This document shows, in pieces, positions 61,031 to 64,000 of a stretch of 64,000 nt of DNA; within the stretch, counting starts at the first letter, position 1; each line of letters opens with the position of its first letter. The notes beneath the pieces are model-generated. The model was not told the origin of the DNA and did no database searches. It saw nothing but the letters and a program-made list of their open reading frames with translations. The position numbers and the translations under genes were made by a program. The DNA comes from Metopolophium dirhodum (Eukaryota > Arthropoda > Insecta > Hemiptera > Aphididae), in assembly GCF_019925205.1 (NCBI RefSeq), contig NC_083560.1:122237062-122301061 (forward strand), in the 5' to 3' direction.

Positions 61031-61112
61031 ATGGTTTTACCTGTTATATCCCAGAAATTTACATACGCCGCTTGTTTGGTATCAATTTTGCTCATATCGG
61101 TCCAAATTAGAG
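61031..61112 (+). CDS. Candidate first coding exon with signal peptide
   Basis: An ATG opens 27 codons reading MVLPVISQKFTYAAC and then LVSILLISVQIR. It leaves one base (G) before a strong donor (TTAGAG then GTGAGTAA). The sequence has the n-region, hydrophobic core and small-residue layout of a secretion signal. An acceptor-like TATATCCCAG at 61043-61052 offers an alternative start for an internal exon in the same frame. I could not find a second exon with matching phase before the end of the window; aphid introns are often several kilobases long. Function unknown; a secreted protein is the natural inference if real. Confidence 0.35.
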
Positions 61113-63808
61113 GTGAGTAACTACAATTATAATGACTTGCTGGAAATCAACGACAAATAAAATTATAGAACTCCTGGTTGCCAACAAATATTAAATAAAA
61201 CCTCACTTGCTTTAAAATTTCTCACAGTTCTGTTGTTTATTTGTTTGTGTGTATTTAGGGGAATACATCCAATCAAATATCCGACTAGCTCAATTTCGAA
61301 TAACGGATTCTGGTAGCAAATCGGATATAGTTGGTACGGGAATCAAACATAAAAATGACGAGTACTTTTCATAATAATAGATAAAAAAAAATAATAATTA
61401 AAGATTTTATTTTATTTTTATTGTTATTCAAAAGTTAACTGCAGGGACTTTTTCACAAACTATATTATGATTTTCTATAGACTTGATATACATTTCTAAA
61501 TATTTTGGATGCTATTTTTTTACTTTCAACGCCTTCTACACAGCAGAGTGACTTCTCCGTTTTTTAAATAACAGTAGAACAGCATAAATGGTAAACTAAT
61601 GCATTAAGTTTGTAGGTATTTTACCGTTTTAAATTATATGCTGCAACTAAGACTGAAAATATCAACAAAAAATCCCCAATAGACCTGCAACCACTTACCA
61701 GAACAAACTTTAATTTATTGTAACACAGAAACACTGTTTATATTTCTTTAATTTGTTTTAAATTATTTCACTGTATTAGTATACATAAATATAACTACTT
61801 CGCATTACCATATTGTTTAGCTGGTTAGCGTGGTGTTCAAGTCTTCACGATTATTATTTTACAAATTACAAAACAATATTATAATACATTATAGTCTAGA
61901 CTACTAATAATTATTTTTCTATAAAATGTCATTGTTTTTACGCAATTTGTCGATGGTTTTTTACTACCTTATTACTACTGCAGTTAATATACCTACAAAA
62001 ATCTGACGATACAATTTAAAAACTGTCTATTTGAGTAGGTATATCATATAATAACAGATAATATATGAAATTAATCCGGTCCGAGTTTAACATGAATACA
62101 CATATTAGATCGTGTTCAACAAAACTTACAATTTGAACCTGTTGTATAAAACGACCAAATAATCACTACGGATTTAAAAATTAACATTCATAAATCTTGT
62201 ACATACTATATTATGAGTTATCAGAATTCAGAATATTATTACATTGCACATAATTTTATAATGCGTTGCTACCTAATCTTCGCTCAATATCCACGACTTT
62301 TACGTAAATCATCTACTTGATCTTAGAACGTATATATTTCATTATTATTAATTAATTGTACAACCTAACCCTAATAATATCAAGACGAGGTTGCCTGATG
62401 TCTGGAAGGATGGCTGAGTATGTGGCGATGCTGAATTTTGAATATTAATGAACACCACGCGTCATACGTGTTACGTGTATCGTTATGCTATGTGTCAAAA
62501 TTAAATATAAATAAATAATTTTGACGATGGTTTGGCGTCAATAAATATTTGGGAATGTGCGTTCGTAAAATTAATACGACCATTTGTAATGGCCGAACAC
62601 GACGTGTTTAAGATTTCCACATGTGCACACCGTATACAGACGTTACAATCAGCTTATATTGTGTACATTACGACGTGAGATACGTTGTAAAACTAGTATT
62701 TAACCGGTAAAATAATGACTATCGACCATAATGATATTATTATTATGGACGGAAAAATGTGCCTATATAGTAATATAATATCAATACAAATAATAATACC
62801 TAATATCGGTGTAAAATAGTGTCGGAAGTATTATAGTATGTGCAGTATTTTATTATTATAGTTGTTGTTGTTAAATTATAATATTATAACATAGGTTGTA
62901 AGTTGTCTGCGCTCGTTTCAAATCATCATAATACGTATTTTTTTTTTAATATAATAATAACGACGATGATATAGTTTGCGAGACGTCCTTTCCTGTATAA
63001 ATACCTACGGAATAATGAAGATACGTTTAATGCACATTGTGTGTGCGTTATTTTAAAACCCTGAGGATTTGGATAGTAAAACAACGTCGGGACGTTATTA
63101 AGATGACATCGCGTTGCCTATCTGTTGTGCCGGTCTAATGTATGCACGGCGAGGGGAAATTACATTCCACGTATATTATACAAAAATTCTGTGTCCCGAG
63201 TCTTAATGTTCTTATAAAATATGCAAAAATGTATTTACGAGAACCGTTTATTTTTAAGTTTTATTGCCGTTTACATTTTTCTTCGGTTTTTTTTTTCTTT
63301 CTTATTTGCCGTACAGACCGTTTGAATTTAGATATTTCGGTTATAATTAATGGAAAAAAATAAACAATTATCGGAGATACACGGAGAATAACATTAATAA
63401 AAACGTCCGTTTGCCGTTGTCGTATAAATTAAAACGTTTCAGATTTAAATCGGAAAATTGTATATTATATTATGCGGCTATTGTCGGTATTTCTTTCTTC
63501 CCACCCTCCCCCCGTACCTTTTCGTTTTAAAACAAGACGAGACGATTTCGAGATCGTTTTTATTATATAGAAAATATACTTTGGTGTGAAGGAATGTAGA
63601 ATAAATTGAGGGCAGTACCCGACGGTCAAGTCGAATACCATTTAAATTGTTGATAAATAATGTGAAGTAAAAAAATCAACACAATTTACGCGACAGATAA
63701 TAGATATTAACGATACCAGTGCGTCAACACACGATATTATAATAATATAATATATCGATGTCTCGGCGGTGTAAACTTCATGGCGAAGTCATTCGAAGGG
63801 GCGTAGCA
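61113..63808. other. Mostly non-coding stretch
   Basis: A GTAAGTGG-family end in reverse (CTACACAGCAGAGTGACTTC) lies near 61536, with related sequence at 61930-61965. From about 62400 to the end the sequence is less AT-rich, but no exon is convincing. The 73-codon plus frame at 63142 is unsupported. Confidence 0.35.
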
Positions 63809-63870
63809 CGTTTGCGCATCGCTATTGTGACAAAAACCTTTTTTATAGGCCGTTTGCGCATCGCTATTGT
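63809..63870. repeat. 20-bp direct repeat, 42-bp period
   Basis: CGTTTGCGCATCGCTATTGT is present identically at 63809-63828 and 63851-63870. The CpG-rich unit stands out in this AT-rich context and may be the iterated end of another element running out of the window. Confidence 0.85.
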
Positions 63871-64000
63871 TATGAAAAAAAATTGAAATTTTACCATCTT
63901 ATAGTTTGCCTAGATTCTTAAATTGGACATTATCTAGGACATTCATAAGAAATTACAAAATTATTTACAATATACAAATTATTTTTAAACCTAATTCTTT

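Overview
The window looks like a gene-poor stretch of an insect nuclear genome, most likely an aphid. This is inferred from style only: about 70% A+T, constant ATAATATTATAATAT-type strings, frequent TAGGTACCTAC-like motifs, isolated very CpG-dense patches, and many short inverted-repeat transposable elements. No bacterial operon, rRNA, intact tRNA or CRISPR array was seen. Almost every open frame longer than 60 codons is a chance or repeat-derived frame.

Genes. The best-supported gene is on the minus strand between about 12.0 and 5.7 kb. It has three small exons (11968-11847, 9384-9279, 5906-5684) whose splice signals and phases fit together into one reading frame of about 150 residues ending in a stop. 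The 5' part is not identified. The C-terminal part is cysteine-rich, and I do not recognise the family. Weaker candidates are a terminal exon on the plus strand (28214-28436) and two first coding exons with signal-peptide-like starts (61031-61112 plus; 42230-42131 minus). A short broken piece of a Jockey-like LINE endonuclease is at 12369-12632. CpG-dense patches at 15.5 kb and 26.7-26.96 kb look like promoter islands. The first lies upstream of the three-exon gene in the right orientation.

Repeats dominate. From left to right: G-rich repeats at the left edge and 3.7 kb; a truncated minus-strand retrotransposon tail with a 13-bp target duplication and a partial tandem duplication (1.88-2.31 kb); a 1.43-kb inverted-repeat element (10.13-11.56 kb) with a second partial copy at 19.38-20.73 kb; an element with iterated subterminal motifs (21.56-22.29 kb); a TA-flanked fold-back element (22.76-23.51 kb); a (GT)58 microsatellite (26.5 kb); further fold-back elements at 27.4, 30.3, 37.3, 43.1 (TTAA-flanked) and 58.85 kb (8-bp duplication); a cluster of TTATCTAGATAA palindromes (28.6-28.96 kb); and a perfect two-copy 135-bp tandem duplication (60.47-60.74 kb).

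The most interesting pattern is that several sequence-unrelated inverted-repeat elements share one architecture. A 9-17 bp, relatively GC-rich motif is iterated two to five times just inside one or both ends, in mirror orientation. The AT-rich sequence between these features (notably 44-58 kb and 62-64 kb) shows no convincing genes.
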